Origin: Synergistetes bacterium ADurb.Bin155
GTDB taxonomy: Bacteria > Synergistota > Synergistia > Synergistales > Thermovirgaceae
Assembly: GCA_002070395.1 (NCBI GenBank)
Contig: MWDE01000010.1
Location: 1 to 64,000, forward strand
Direction of reading: 5' to 3'
DNA: 64,000 bases
Shown: positions 1 to 8,110 of the stretch, in pieces
Layout: every line of letters begins with the position of its first letter
Position numbering within the stretch: the stretch's first letter is position 1
The notes under the pieces: model-generated
Told to the model about the DNA's origin: nothing
The model's database searches: none
Seen by the model: the letters and a program-made list of their open reading frames with translations, nothing else
Made by a program: the position numbers and the translations under genes

Positions 1-1368
1 CGTCTGCAGCCCCGCCACCGGCGACCGTCTCACCACCGTCCCCGACGCCGGTCCCGACGACGTTGAACGCGCCGTCTCCGCCGCCCGCGACAAATCTGGC
101 GCGGCCTCCCTCCCTCCAGGCGAGAACAAATCCTCTGGGCCTTCGCCGAAGCCATCCACCGCCGCCGCGAAGAGTTCGCCATCGTCATCTCCCTCGAAAA
201 CGGCAAGACCCCGCGTGAAGCCGCCAGCGCCGATGTCGCTCCCGCCGTGGACGCCCTTCGCTACTACGCGGGCTGGGTGCGTAAGATTTGCGGCCAGACC
301 ATCCCCGTGGATGGCTCCTTCCTCAACTACACGCTCCGCGAGCCCGCCGGCGTTGTCGCCGCCATCGTCCCGTGGAACTATCCGCTCCAGATCGCTGTCT
401 GGAAAATCGCACCCGCGCTCGCCTGCGGCTGCTCCGTGGTGCTCAAGCCCTCCGAACTCACGCCCCTTAGCGCCCTCAAACTCGCCGAATGCGCCGCCGA
501 AGCCGGCGTTCCACCCGGCGCCCTCAACATCGTCACCGGCTACGGCGAAACCGCCGGCGAAACCCTCGCCCTCCACGCCGGCGTGGACAAGGTTGCGTTC
601 ACCGGCTCCACCGCCACCGCCCGCCGCCTCCTTGAAGCCTCCGGCGATTCCAACCTCAAGCGCCTGACCCTCGAACTCGTCGGCAAGTGCCCCAACATCG
701 TCTTCCCCGATTGCGATTGGGAGGCCGCCATCGACGGCGCCTTCTGGGGCGTTTTTTCCAATAAGGGCGAGATCTGCTGCGCCGGTTCGCGCCTCCTCCT
801 CCACGAAGACATCCACGACCGTTTCCTCGACGAACTCGTCTCCCGCGCCCGCCAACTGCGCCTCGGCGATCCCCTCGACCCGGCCACGCAGATGGGACCG
901 CAGATCTCCGCCAAGCAAATGGACTGCGTGCTGGACTACATTCACAGCGGCGTCGAAGAAGGCGCCCACCTGCTCTGCGGCGGCGAGCGCGACCGCCAGC
1001 CGGGCCGTCCCGGCTACTTTATCAAGCCCACCATTTTCGCCAACGTGCGCCCGCACATGCGCATCGCGCGCGAGGAGATTTTCGGTCCCGTGCTTTGCGC
1101 CATCCGGTTCAGCGATGCCGCCGAAGCCGTGCGCATCGCGAACGACTCGCCCTACGGCCTCGCGGCCGCCGTGTGGACCCGCGATATGCGTACCGCGCAC
1201 CGCATGGCGGCGGAGTTGAAGGCCGGCACCGTGTGGATCAACGCCTATAACGCCTTCGACAGCGCCTCGCCCTTCGGCGGTGTAGGCCAGAGCGGATTCG
1301 GCCGCGATCTCGGCGCCGCCGCCCTGGACTCCTACACCACACTCAAATCGGTCTGGGTTTCGCTTTAG
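1..1368 (+). CDS. NAD(P)-dependent aldehyde dehydrogenase, 5'-partial, with a frameshift near 90-128
   Basis: It would oxidise an aldehyde to the acid with NAD(P)+; the substrate is unknown. The start lies before the window. Positions 2 to about 121 read as an ALDH N-terminus in frame 2 (SPATGDRLTTVPDAGPDD). From about 118 the homologous reading continues in frame 1 (ILWAFAEAIH, then the rest), so one frameshift lies between about 90 and 128. The downstream part has VPWNYPLQ, FTGST, the LELVGK glutamate motif, the catalytic cysteine in GEICCAGSR, EEIFGPV and the C-terminal PFGGVGQSGFGRD. Arginine codons are nearly all CGC/CGT, whereas genes after 1.92 kb favour AGG, so this gene probably comes from another genome. 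An N-terminal ATG at 247 exists but would cut into the domain. Family assignment is sure; the frameshift may be a sequencing error. Confidence 0.85.
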
Positions 1369-1841
1369 CGCACCTCGCCGCTATACAACTCCCACTGGCT
1401 CAACCAGCCGTCACGATTCCGGTCCAACTGGTTGAACCGTTGCTCGGAGCCGTACCATTCCGTGCGCGAAACGAACCCGTCGCCGTTCTGGTCCAGGTCG
1501 TGGAAGCCCGCTTCGCGCTCGTCTCCCACGTACTCGTCCGCATCCAGCACGGAATCGCCGTTCCTGTCCAGTTGATGGAACAGCGCAACATCTCCGCGCC
1601 ATTCATTGCCTTCGATCACCCCGCTGTTGTTCGTGTCGATATCGGTGAAAGGCTGCTGCCTGGCCGCCGTGCTGCCGCTGCGCAGGAACTCCTCCGTCGT
1701 GAGCGTGCCGTCGCCGTCCATGTCCAGCGCGTCGAACCCCTCCGCGGTGCCGCGCCACTCGCCGCGGTCCACCATTCCGTCCCGGTTGCGGTCCAGGTCC
1801 GCCGCGAACTGCTCCGGCGCCCGTTGCGTGAACTCCTCCAC
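1365..1841 (-). CDS. EF-hand repeat protein, probably N-terminally truncated
   Basis: This is a calcium-binding protein with six EF-hand-type loops in about 155 residues, spaced about 23 residues apart (for example DLDRNRDGMVDRGEW, DMDGDGTLTTEEF, DIDTNNSGVIEGNEW, DLDQNGDGFVSRTEW). The listed start is a GTG with no convincing ribosome site. The same frame stays open and coding-like upstream (TPWAYCDFDARVSVEEF, itself resembling an EF loop) until a TAG at 1911-1913, where composition changes. I infer that the true N-terminus, likely with a signal peptide, is missing because the sequence is joined to other DNA there. It overlaps the aldehyde dehydrogenase stop by 4 nt on the opposite strand. Arginines are CGC/CGG, as in that gene. 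Confidence 0.7.
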   Translation of the reverse strand: MEEFTQRAPEQFAADLDRNRDGMVDRGEWRGTAEGFDALDMDGDGTLTTEEFLRSGSTAARQQPFTDIDTNNSGVIEGNEWRGDVALFHQLDRNGDSVLDADEYVGDEREAGFHDLDQNGDGFVSRTEWYGSEQRFNQLDRNRDGWLSQWELYSGEVR

Positions 1842-1889
1842 ACTAACGCGCGCGTCGAAGTCGCAGTAGGCCCAGGGCGTGACGGCCGT

Positions 1890-1925
1890 GGAAATGATCG
1901 CGGGAAACCGCTATCATTGTCGCTG
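1890..1925. other. Probable junction between two unrelated DNAs
   Basis: Left of about 1.9 kb both genes use CGC/CGT arginine and C-ending codons. Right of about 1.92 kb AGG arginine and AGGAGG ribosome sites dominate to the window end. The EF-hand reading frame stops at 1911-1913 without a plausible start. The exact break cannot be placed by eye. Confidence 0.5.
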
Positions 1926-1958
1926 TCGGTCTTTAAATTCAGAATAGGAGGTCACGCC

Positions 1959-2279
1959 ATGGAGTTCACCGATACGGGCAAGATGGAGTCCAGGGAGGTT
2001 GTGAAGGGGGTCCACGGCAAGTTCGTCCACTCTCCTCACATGACCATGGCGTGGTGGGTGATCGAGCAGGGTGCCGCTCTGCCGGAACACTCCCACGAGC
2101 ATGAGCAGGTGGTCAACGTCGTGGAGGGCACGCTGGAGTTGACCGCCGAGGGAAAGAAGTGGACCCTTGGGCCGGGGTCGGTGCTGGTGATTCCTTCGGG
2201 GGTGCCGCACCTGGCCAGGGGTCTGACCGAGTGCCGCGTGATCGACGCCTTCTGGCCCGCCCGGGATGATTATAAGTGA
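1959..2279 (+). CDS. Small single-domain cupin protein
   Basis: This 106-residue protein has one cupin beta-barrel. Motif 1 is visible as PEHSHEHEQVVNVVEGTLEL (two His, one Glu-His region) and motif 2 as GSVLVIPSGVPHLARGL, so it should bind one metal. Proteins of this size are often sugar- or small-molecule-binding cupins with no assigned reaction, and no substrate can be given. The ATG at 1959 follows AGGAGG at 1946-1951. It is followed by a terminator at 2309-2338 and is probably monocistronic. Its upstream region may be cut by the junction near 1.9 kb, so its native promoter may be absent. Confidence 0.85.
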   Translation: MEFTDTGKMESREVVKGVHGKFVHSPHMTMAWWVIEQGAALPEHSHEHEQVVNVVEGTLELTAEGKKWTLGPGSVLVIPSGVPHLARGLTECRVIDAFWPARDDYK

Positions 2280-2308
2280 GGCCTCAAGGGCACCGGGTGC
2301 CTAAGGGA

Positions 2309-2338
2309 AGAGCGCCGGCCAAGGGCTGGCGCTCTTTT
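2309..2338 (+). terminator. Rho-independent terminator after the cupin gene
   Basis: The arms AGAGCGCC and GGCGCTCT enclose GGCCAAGGGCT and are followed by TTTT. It sits 30 nt after the cupin stop and before the convergent lipoprotein gene. Confidence 0.75.
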
Positions 2339-2359
2339 CGCGTTCCACTCCACCCGTTG

Positions 2360-5300
2360 CTAGGGCCTGACCACATCCCCATAGACGCTTATGGTCTCGA
2401 CCCCCGGCCTCAGGCCGAGGCGCTGGACATTGATGCCGTTGGGAAGGATCTTGATGGCGTTCACCGGTTTCCCCTTGCCCCTGAGGTTTATCAGCAGGTT
2501 CTCCCCCAGACGGAAGGGTACCACAACGGAATTCTTCCCGAAGAAAACCCTCCTCGATCCTCCTCCGCCGCCGAAGACCTGGCCGTGGTACTCGGAAAGG
2601 ACTTCTCCCGATTCGTCGTAGATCGCCAGGAGCTGTATGTTCTCCCTGGCCAGGGCCAGGATCCCGTACTCGCCGTAACCGTCGAGGAAGCCCTTGATCA
2701 TCTCCAGGACCTCGAGCTCGGTGCCCTTGTGGTTGACCGAGGGGGAATCGGCCAGCTTCGAGAGGTCGTAGCCCTGGGAGAGGAATACCTCGGCGTACTC
2801 ACCGGCGGCGGCGCACAGGAAGTTGAGCTTAGCCTGGGACAGGGATTCCTCCAGGGTGGCGCTGGACAGTTCGGCCCCTGAGAGGCCGTGGGCCTTGTAA
2901 ACGAGGTACTCGAGCCTCTCCCTTTCCTGGGGGTCCACCTCCTCGCCGAGTGAGACCGATGACAGCCGTTTTGAAAAATACTCACCCACCATGGCCGAGG
3001 CGGACGCCAGGTCCCCCTTTTGCAGGAGGCTCCTGCCCCGGACGGAGAGTTGCCTCGCGTCTTCACCCGGGAACAGGGCCGAAAAGGTCAGTATCATCGG
3101 GAGGATGAGGTCGCCTCTGCGGTCGCCGGCGGCGAAGGGGCCGACATGAAGGTTCCTTGTCATGGCCCGTTCCAGGGGTTCCGCCGGGAGGCCCTGGAGG
3201 TCCAGGACCTTCATGACCATTTTCAGCGTGTAGTCGCCGTAGTCCCACAGGATGATCCCGGGGAAGGCGTTCGGGGGGATCGGTCCTCCATGAGCGGGCC
3301 CACCGACGAGGAACCACCGGGAACAGGCGTCCTTCGCCAGGGACCATGTCTCCGGCTCGATGGGGACTCCGCCGCGGGGGAGCGCGGCCCCCTTCACGTG
3401 GTCCAGCAGCGCCGTCAGGTTCAGCCTCGACGTCGAGGTTTCCGGGTCGATCGGTTTGAAATCCGCCTGGCTGATGTCCAGCACGGGTCGGAGGTGGAAG
3501 GACCGGAAAAACTCGGCCATGTCGAGATCGGGGTGGAACGCGTCCTTGACGTAGATCTTGAGGGGGACGAAGAGGCCGGGCTGTTCCAGCTCCAGTTGCT
3601 CCTGCTGGGCGGAATGGATCTCGAGGTCCACCCCCACGGAAAAGGTGACGGTCTCTTCCAGCTCCAGTTCAGGCACCTGGATCAGGATGGATTCCGTCGC
3701 CGGGCCGGCGAGGTCCCTAGGCCCAAACCATCGGTAATACAGGACATGGTCCTTGTCCGCTTCGACTTCCATGGCGAAGGCGCTCTTGCCCCCCGATCCG
3801 CTCCGGTCGGGTGAGAGGGAGCCGTTGCCGCTTCTGACGGTGATCTTGACCCTGTATTTTTCGCCCCTGCCATCCCCTGGTCCCCTCCCGTCAAAGCGGA
3901 AACGGAGGGTGTTCCGGAACCCGGCAAGGGTGGGAAAGACGGGGTGATCCACGGAAGCGTCCAGGCCCCTGGGCCGGGTCACCTTGAAAGAGATGGAATG
4001 TCCGGCCCCGCTCTCCCTGTCCTCGACGGCGATGCGCACCTCCCATTGACTGGGGCCCAGCATCCTGAGCTCCGCCAAGGGTGGCGGCGTGTAAGTGACC
4101 GTCACCTCTCCCAGGGGGTCAGTCCTGACGAGAAGCCACTTCTCGTCCCCCCCCTCGGCGTTCCTGGAAGAGACGGTCCCCACCTCGGGCTTCCTTATGG
4201 CTACTTCCGCCTGGGGGACCCGCCGGTCGCCCTCCCGCACAGACAACGTGAAGGATGCCCCTCCCGGCTGTTCCCCGTCCACGAACATATCCTCAATCTT
4301 GGCTGGTTCCAGTGTCACCGTCCTCGGGTGCTTGCCGTCCTCGCACCCCTCCTCGGGCCGGACTTGCGGTTCCTCCTGCGGGACCGGCTTAGGGGCCATC
4401 TCCTTCCCAGGGACACCGAAGCACTCCTCCGCGGCCTCGAGAAAAGCCCCGGTGACCGCCTCGATTATCTCTTCCTCGACCGCCTGGGGGAAGCGCGCAC
4501 CTCCCGCCGGCGTAAAGGACACTTCGTATCCGAAACCGGAGACACCGTCGAGGTACAAGGAGAGTATGAACTCCCTGGTCTCGCCGTATTGCTTCCTGGT
4601 CACCAGGTACTTCGGGGTGACCTTCTCCACCACGGCCCCCCGGTCGTACTCCTGCGAGTGGGTGGGGGATGTTCCCCACTGGAGCCTCAGGGCCGGTCCG
4701 GAGACCACCTTCTGCTCCGGGATGGTGACCTTCTCGCCGATGTAGGGATACTCGATCCGGGTGGCCGTACCGATGTGGTCGGTGTTCGGGCCTTCCTGGA
4801 CGGGGTTGCCGTTGAAAACGACGTGATCCTCCGACCAGGGTTCGGCGTTCCAGGAATAGGTGAACCTCGGGCAGGCCCTGTAGAAGGCGGCGCGGAACAA
4901 CCCGTCGATCCTGTCGAGCTCATCCCGGGCTTTTTGGGAGAGTTTCTTACCCTGTTTCACGAGGGAAGTCTCGAAGACCTTGTCGCCGGCCCAGTTGGTG
5001 TCGGTCCTTTCCGACATCAGGAGCAGCATGGGGATGTCGTTACCGGCGGCATAGCCCTCCGCGGCCTTCTCCACGAGGGAGTTGTACATCTGGACGTCAC
5101 GCTTCTTCTGCTGGAGTACCTTGCCTTCGTACTGGTTGTAGGGGACGAACCCCTTGTCGGGAAGGCCGAGCATGTACTCCTCGACCCGGATGATGCTCCT
5201 GATATCCTGCCACGCCAGGGGGAAGAACTCGGCCATGAATCGATCGAGCAAACCCCTGGGGACATCCTGCACCGTCAGGTGGTCGTTGTTGAACCACTCC

Positions 5301-5698
5301 TCGAAGCCCCAGCCGTCAAAGAGGCACCGCGCCCAGTACGAGGCGGGGTCCGTCTCTTGGGCCTTCATCTTTGCCAGGGCCTCCTTGTCGAACTGCCCTT
5401 TGAATTTCGGGTGGGCCATGGCCCTTCGGTTGAAGGCCACCTGGACCTCGTGGATATGGCGGAACTCCTCCGGCCACAGGGTCGGGTCGTCGCCGTAGGT
5501 TCTCAGGAACGCTTCCCGTACTTCTTCCAGGGAGGGCGGATCACCGCTGAAGGTGAACTGCTCCGGCACCGGGTCCCCCGTGCGGAGCAACGAAAGGTCT
5601 TCCTGCGAAATGGCGGGACAGCAGGACGCCATGAGCGAAGCCGCCAGGAGAGCGGAAAGGAAGAGCGAAAGGAACCCTCTCGCCGGGCGCAACAGCAT
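2360..5698 (-). CDS. Very large predicted lipoprotein of unknown function
   Basis: About 1112 residues. The N-terminus has a basic start, a hydrophobic run (FLSLFLSALLAASLM) and a lipobox (LMASC), so the mature protein should be lipid-anchored outside the inner membrane. I do not recognise the family. Residues from about 70 to 420 form a soluble region. About residues 480-600 read like an Ig-like/Big-type beta domain (EVTVTYTPPPLAEL). A further beta-rich segment and a C-terminal helical region follow, ending in a glycine-rich loop (FGGGGGSRRVFFG) and a beta tail. No HExxH, GDSL or other hydrolase motif was seen. The ATG at 5698 is close to GGGGAG; a TTG at 5692 has better spacing, so the start is uncertain by two codons. 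It appears monocistronic and convergent with the cupin gene. Confidence 0.7.
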   Translation of the reverse strand: MLLRPARGFLSLFLSALLAASLMASCCPAISQEDLSLLRTGDPVPEQFTFSGDPPSLEEVREAFLRTYGDDPTLWPEEFRHIHEVQVAFNRRAMAHPKFKGQFDKEALAKMKAQETDPASYWARCLFDGWGFEEWFNNDHLTVQDVPRGLLDRFMAEFFPLAWQDIRSIIRVEEYMLGLPDKGFVPYNQYEGKVLQQKKRDVQMYNSLVEKAAEGYAAGNDIPMLLLMSERTDTNWAGDKVFETSLVKQGKKLSQKARDELDRIDGLFRAAFYRACPRFTYSWNAEPWSEDHVVFNGNPVQEGPNTDHIGTATRIEYPYIGEKVTIPEQKVVSGPALRLQWGTSPTHSQEYDRGAVVEKVTPKYLVTRKQYGETREFILSLYLDGVSGFGYEVSFTPAGGARFPQAVEEEIIEAVTGAFLEAAEECFGVPGKEMAPKPVPQEEPQVRPEEGCEDGKHPRTVTLEPAKIEDMFVDGEQPGGASFTLSVREGDRRVPQAEVAIRKPEVGTVSSRNAEGGDEKWLLVRTDPLGEVTVTYTPPPLAELRMLGPSQWEVRIAVEDRESGAGHSISFKVTRPRGLDASVDHPVFPTLAGFRNTLRFRFDGRGPGDGRGEKYRVKITVRSGNGSLSPDRSGSGGKSAFAMEVEADKDHVLYYRWFGPRDLAGPATESILIQVPELELEETVTFSVGVDLEIHSAQQEQLELEQPGLFVPLKIYVKDAFHPDLDMAEFFRSFHLRPVLDISQADFKPIDPETSTSRLNLTALLDHVKGAALPRGGVPIEPETWSLAKDACSRWFLVGGPAHGGPIPPNAFPGIILWDYGDYTLKMVMKVLDLQGLPAEPLERAMTRNLHVGPFAAGDRRGDLILPMILTFSALFPGEDARQLSVRGRSLLQKGDLASASAMVGEYFSKRLSSVSLGEEVDPQERERLEYLVYKAHGLSGAELSSATLEESLSQAKLNFLCAAAGEYAEVFLSQGYDLSKLADSPSVNHKGTELEVLEMIKGFLDGYGEYGILALARENIQLLAIYDESGEVLSEYHGQVFGGGGGSRRVFFGKNSVVVPFRLGENLLINLRGKGKPVNAIKILPNGINVQRLGLRPGVETISVYGDVVRP

Positions 5699-5871
5699 CA
5701 ACTCCCCGTGGCCTGTTCGTCCGACGGTGGATAGGGGAACCTAAATAGAACCCCCCCGCTGGAAAACAGGCGAGTTATGTATAATGATATCAATAGCGAC
5801 GGACTGCGGGAATTCGTCTTGTGATCCAGCCCAACACGGATACAAATGACCTGGGAGGAGATGAAGAGAGT

Positions 5872-6273
5872 ATGCTTTATTTTAGGTTTCTTGCTCTCCT
5901 GTTCGGGACGACGATGGTTTTCCTGGCACCGGTGATCGCCTTGAGGGGCCAGCGATGGATCGACCTGTTCAGCGAGGCCCTCATCCCCGAAAAACAGCCC
6001 GTGTGGTTTTGGGCTGCCGGCGCCTTTGCCGCCTTCCTGACGCTTATAACCTGGTACGTGCAGATCACGTCACCGGTGACGCTCTCATGGGTCATGACCT
6101 TGTTCATTACCCTTTCGCTTGTGAAGGCCTACTGCTTCATCTTCAGGTACGAGCAGGCCCGAAAGGTGACCCTTTCGCTGATGGATAAGGGCCGCACCTT
6201 CACGGCAGGGCTGGCCGGCATCCTGTTCCTCGCGGGGTTCTGCATCCTCTGCCTGGGAATATTCGCCTTCTGA
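5872..6273 (+). CDS. Small integral membrane protein, four predicted helices
   Basis: 133 residues with four hydrophobic segments (about residues 2-25, 45-67, 70-94 and 107-133) and a short basic loop containing YEQARK. No family is recognised. The ATG at 5872 is preceded by GGGAGGAG at 5853-5860; an upstream in-frame GTG at 5821 would add 17 hydrophilic residues and lacks a ribosome site. A TATAAT at 5780-5785 could be its -10 element, but I see no good -35. It is followed by a strong hairpin terminator and appears to be a single-gene unit, divergent from the large lipoprotein. Confidence 0.7.
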   Translation: MLYFRFLALLFGTTMVFLAPVIALRGQRWIDLFSEALIPEKQPVWFWAAGAFAAFLTLITWYVQITSPVTLSWVMTLFITLSLVKAYCFIFRYEQARKVTLSLMDKGRTFTAGLAGILFLAGFCILCLGIFAF

Positions 6274-6293
6274 TGTCCCAAGGGGACAAGGCT

Positions 6294-6334
6294 GAAAAAA
6301 CCGGCCCCCCCTCGAGCGGGGAACCGGCTTTTAT
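6294..6334. terminator. Hairpin terminator, likely bidirectional
   Basis: An A-run and CCGG-CCCC arm pairs with GGGG-CCGG followed by a T-run, around a CTCGAG loop. It lies between the convergent membrane protein gene and the Cys-rich small protein gene and could serve both. Confidence 0.65.
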
Positions 6335-6367
6335 CTCACCCCTGTCGTAAGGGGCGGCCGGCTTACT

Positions 6368-6532
6368 TCAGCGGCAGTCCCGGCAGGATTTTGGATCCAT
6401 GGTCTGCGACTCGACCCATCCCACCTCCATGTTGTCGATGAGGTCCCTGAGCACCTGTATGTCGTACTCGACCAGGGAGCACAGGTCGGAAGTACAGGCC
6501 AAGTTTGTAATGATGACTCTCTTCTCTTCCAT
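6368..6532 (-). CDS. Cysteine-rich 54-residue protein, unknown function
   Basis: The ATG at 6532 follows GGGAGG with 6-7 nt spacing, which decides the start over longer upstream possibilities. The product is short and acidic and has Cys in CTSDLC and in a C-terminal CRDC, a pattern that could bind a metal or form disulfides. There is no signal peptide. I recognise no family. It is transcribed divergently from the HD-GYP gene and ends at the shared terminator. The strong ribosome site and cysteine pairs support a real gene, but it could be spurious. Confidence 0.5.
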   Translation of the reverse strand: MEEKRVIITNLACTSDLCSLVEYDIQVLRDLIDNMEVGWVESQTMDPKSCRDCR

Positions 6533-6726
6533 GGACGGCCTCCCGGCGGGAGGGATCGTCACTGGCATCCCCCGCCGGGTAAATGATATCACCCCGGGAG
6601 GGGGGGCATCAAGGCCCTGGGCCTCTCGGGGTGAGCGGAGTCCCCTTCAGGCGGTGTATAGAAAGTGTACATCATGTTATACTGACCTTTGTATAAAGGA
6701 TCCTCCTCTTCCAGGAGGCGAAGACG

Positions 6727-8106
6727 ATGCGGCTCGAGATGATCCCCGATTATGACGTACTTTTCGAAGGTCTTTTCGAGAACTCCCCGGAGGGGGTGGT
6801 CATCCAGGGGCTTGATGGAGTTGTGCACAAAGCCAACAGGGCCTTCTGCGAGATGTTCGGCTACGCCCTGGAGGAAGTGATCGGTCACGACCTCGACCGC
6901 CTGGTCGCCACCGACGAGAGTTTGAACCTCGAAGCCGCGGAGCGCACCCAAAGGGCCATCCTGGGCGAGGAGTTGGTGTTCGAGACGGTCAGACAGAGGA
7001 AGGACCGCAGCCGGTTCCACGTTATGGCTTTCGGGGTGCCCATCGTGGTGGAGGGCCGGCTGGTCGCCATCTACGCCATGTACAGGGATATCACCGACCG
7101 CAAGAAGGCCGAGGAAGCGCTCCAGAGGAGCGAGGAACAGTACCGGGCCATCGTCCAGCAGCAACAGGAGGTCATCGTGCGTTACGCCCCCGACTGGAAG
7201 GTGACCTTCGCCAACGAGGCCTACTGCAAGTACTACCAGACCACCCCCGATGAGATCATCGGCACTTCCATGACGCCCCACATGCCGGACGAAAGCCGCG
7301 AAGAGATCCTGGGGTCATTGAAAAAACTGGACCCGGGATCCCCCATCCAGGTCTCCGAGGAACTGACGATCCTCCCCTCGGGCGAGGCCCGCTGGCAACA
7401 GTGGATTGACACGGCCCTCTTCGACGGCGAGGGGAACCTTGTCGAGTACCAGTCCGTGGGGCGCGATATCTCCGACAGGAAGCGCATGGAGGAATCCCTC
7501 AGGGTGAGCAGCGAAAGGCTCGAAAGGGTGCTCGACGAGACGGTGAGGGTCCTCGCCGGGACCATGAGGATCCGGGACGTCTACACGGCGGACCATCAGG
7601 AGGGCGTCGCCCAGCTGGCCTACGCGATCGGCGAGGAGATGGGGCTTTCCGAGGATGTCCTGAAAGGCCTGTGGATGGCGGCCCTCATCCACGACATAGG
7701 CAAGCTCCATATCCCCGGGGAGATCCTAAATAAACCCACGACGCTGACGGCCCTGGAGTACGAGATAGTCAAACGCCACCCCGAGGTCGGGAGCGAGACG
7801 CTGAAGGGCATCTCCTTCCCCTGGCCCATCGCCCAGATCGTATCCCAGCACCATGAACGCCTCGACGGCTCCGGGTACCCGAGGGGCCTCAGGGGTGACC
7901 AGATACTCCCGGAGGTGCGGGTTCTCTCCGTCGCCGATGTGATGGAGGCCATGTGCTCCCACAGGCCCTTCCGCCCGGCCTACCCCGTCGAAACGGCCCT
8001 CGACACGATCCGTGCCGGTGCAGGGACCCTTTTCGACGAAAGAGTCGTCCAGGCCTGCCTCAAGGTCTTCGAAAGGGGCTTCAAATTCAAAAGGGCCCCA
8101 CGGTGA
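6727..8106 (+). CDS. PAS-PAS-HD-GYP cyclic-di-GMP phosphodiesterase
   Basis: 459 residues, no signal peptide or membrane helix. Two PAS sensor domains (about residues 8-128 and 135-255; each ends in a RDISDRK/RDITDRK-type linker) precede an HD-GYP domain (about 265-450). The metal-binding HD is in ALIHDIGK (about 322), the second His pair and GYP signature in HHERLDGSGYP (about 375-385), and VADVMEAM is also present. HD-GYP enzymes hydrolyse cyclic di-GMP to pGpG or GMP, and here activity should be gated by a cytoplasmic signal sensed by PAS. No GGDEF or response-regulator receiver domain is attached. The ATG follows AGGAGG by 8 nt. It is convergent with clpB, with only 4 nt between the stops. 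Confidence 0.9.
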   Translation: MRLEMIPDYDVLFEGLFENSPEGVVIQGLDGVVHKANRAFCEMFGYALEEVIGHDLDRLVATDESLNLEAAERTQRAILGEELVFETVRQRKDRSRFHVMAFGVPIVVEGRLVAIYAMYRDITDRKKAEEALQRSEEQYRAIVQQQQEVIVRYAPDWKVTFANEAYCKYYQTTPDEIIGTSMTPHMPDESREEILGSLKKLDPGSPIQVSEELTILPSGEARWQQWIDTALFDGEGNLVEYQSVGRDISDRKRMEESLRVSSERLERVLDETVRVLAGTMRIRDVYTADHQEGVAQLAYAIGEEMGLSEDVLKGLWMAALIHDIGKLHIPGEILNKPTTLTALEYEIVKRHPEVGSETLKGISFPWPIAQIVSQHHERLDGSGYPRGLRGDQILPEVRVLSVADVMEAMCSHRPFRPAYPVETALDTIRAGAGTLFDERVVQACLKVFERGFKFKRAPR

Positions 8107-8110
8107 CGGC

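Noticed and set aside
3944-5734. Long plus-strand frame opposite the large lipoprotein gene
   Set aside because: The low-complexity translation has no motifs. The minus-strand frame has a lipoprotein signal peptide and balanced composition.
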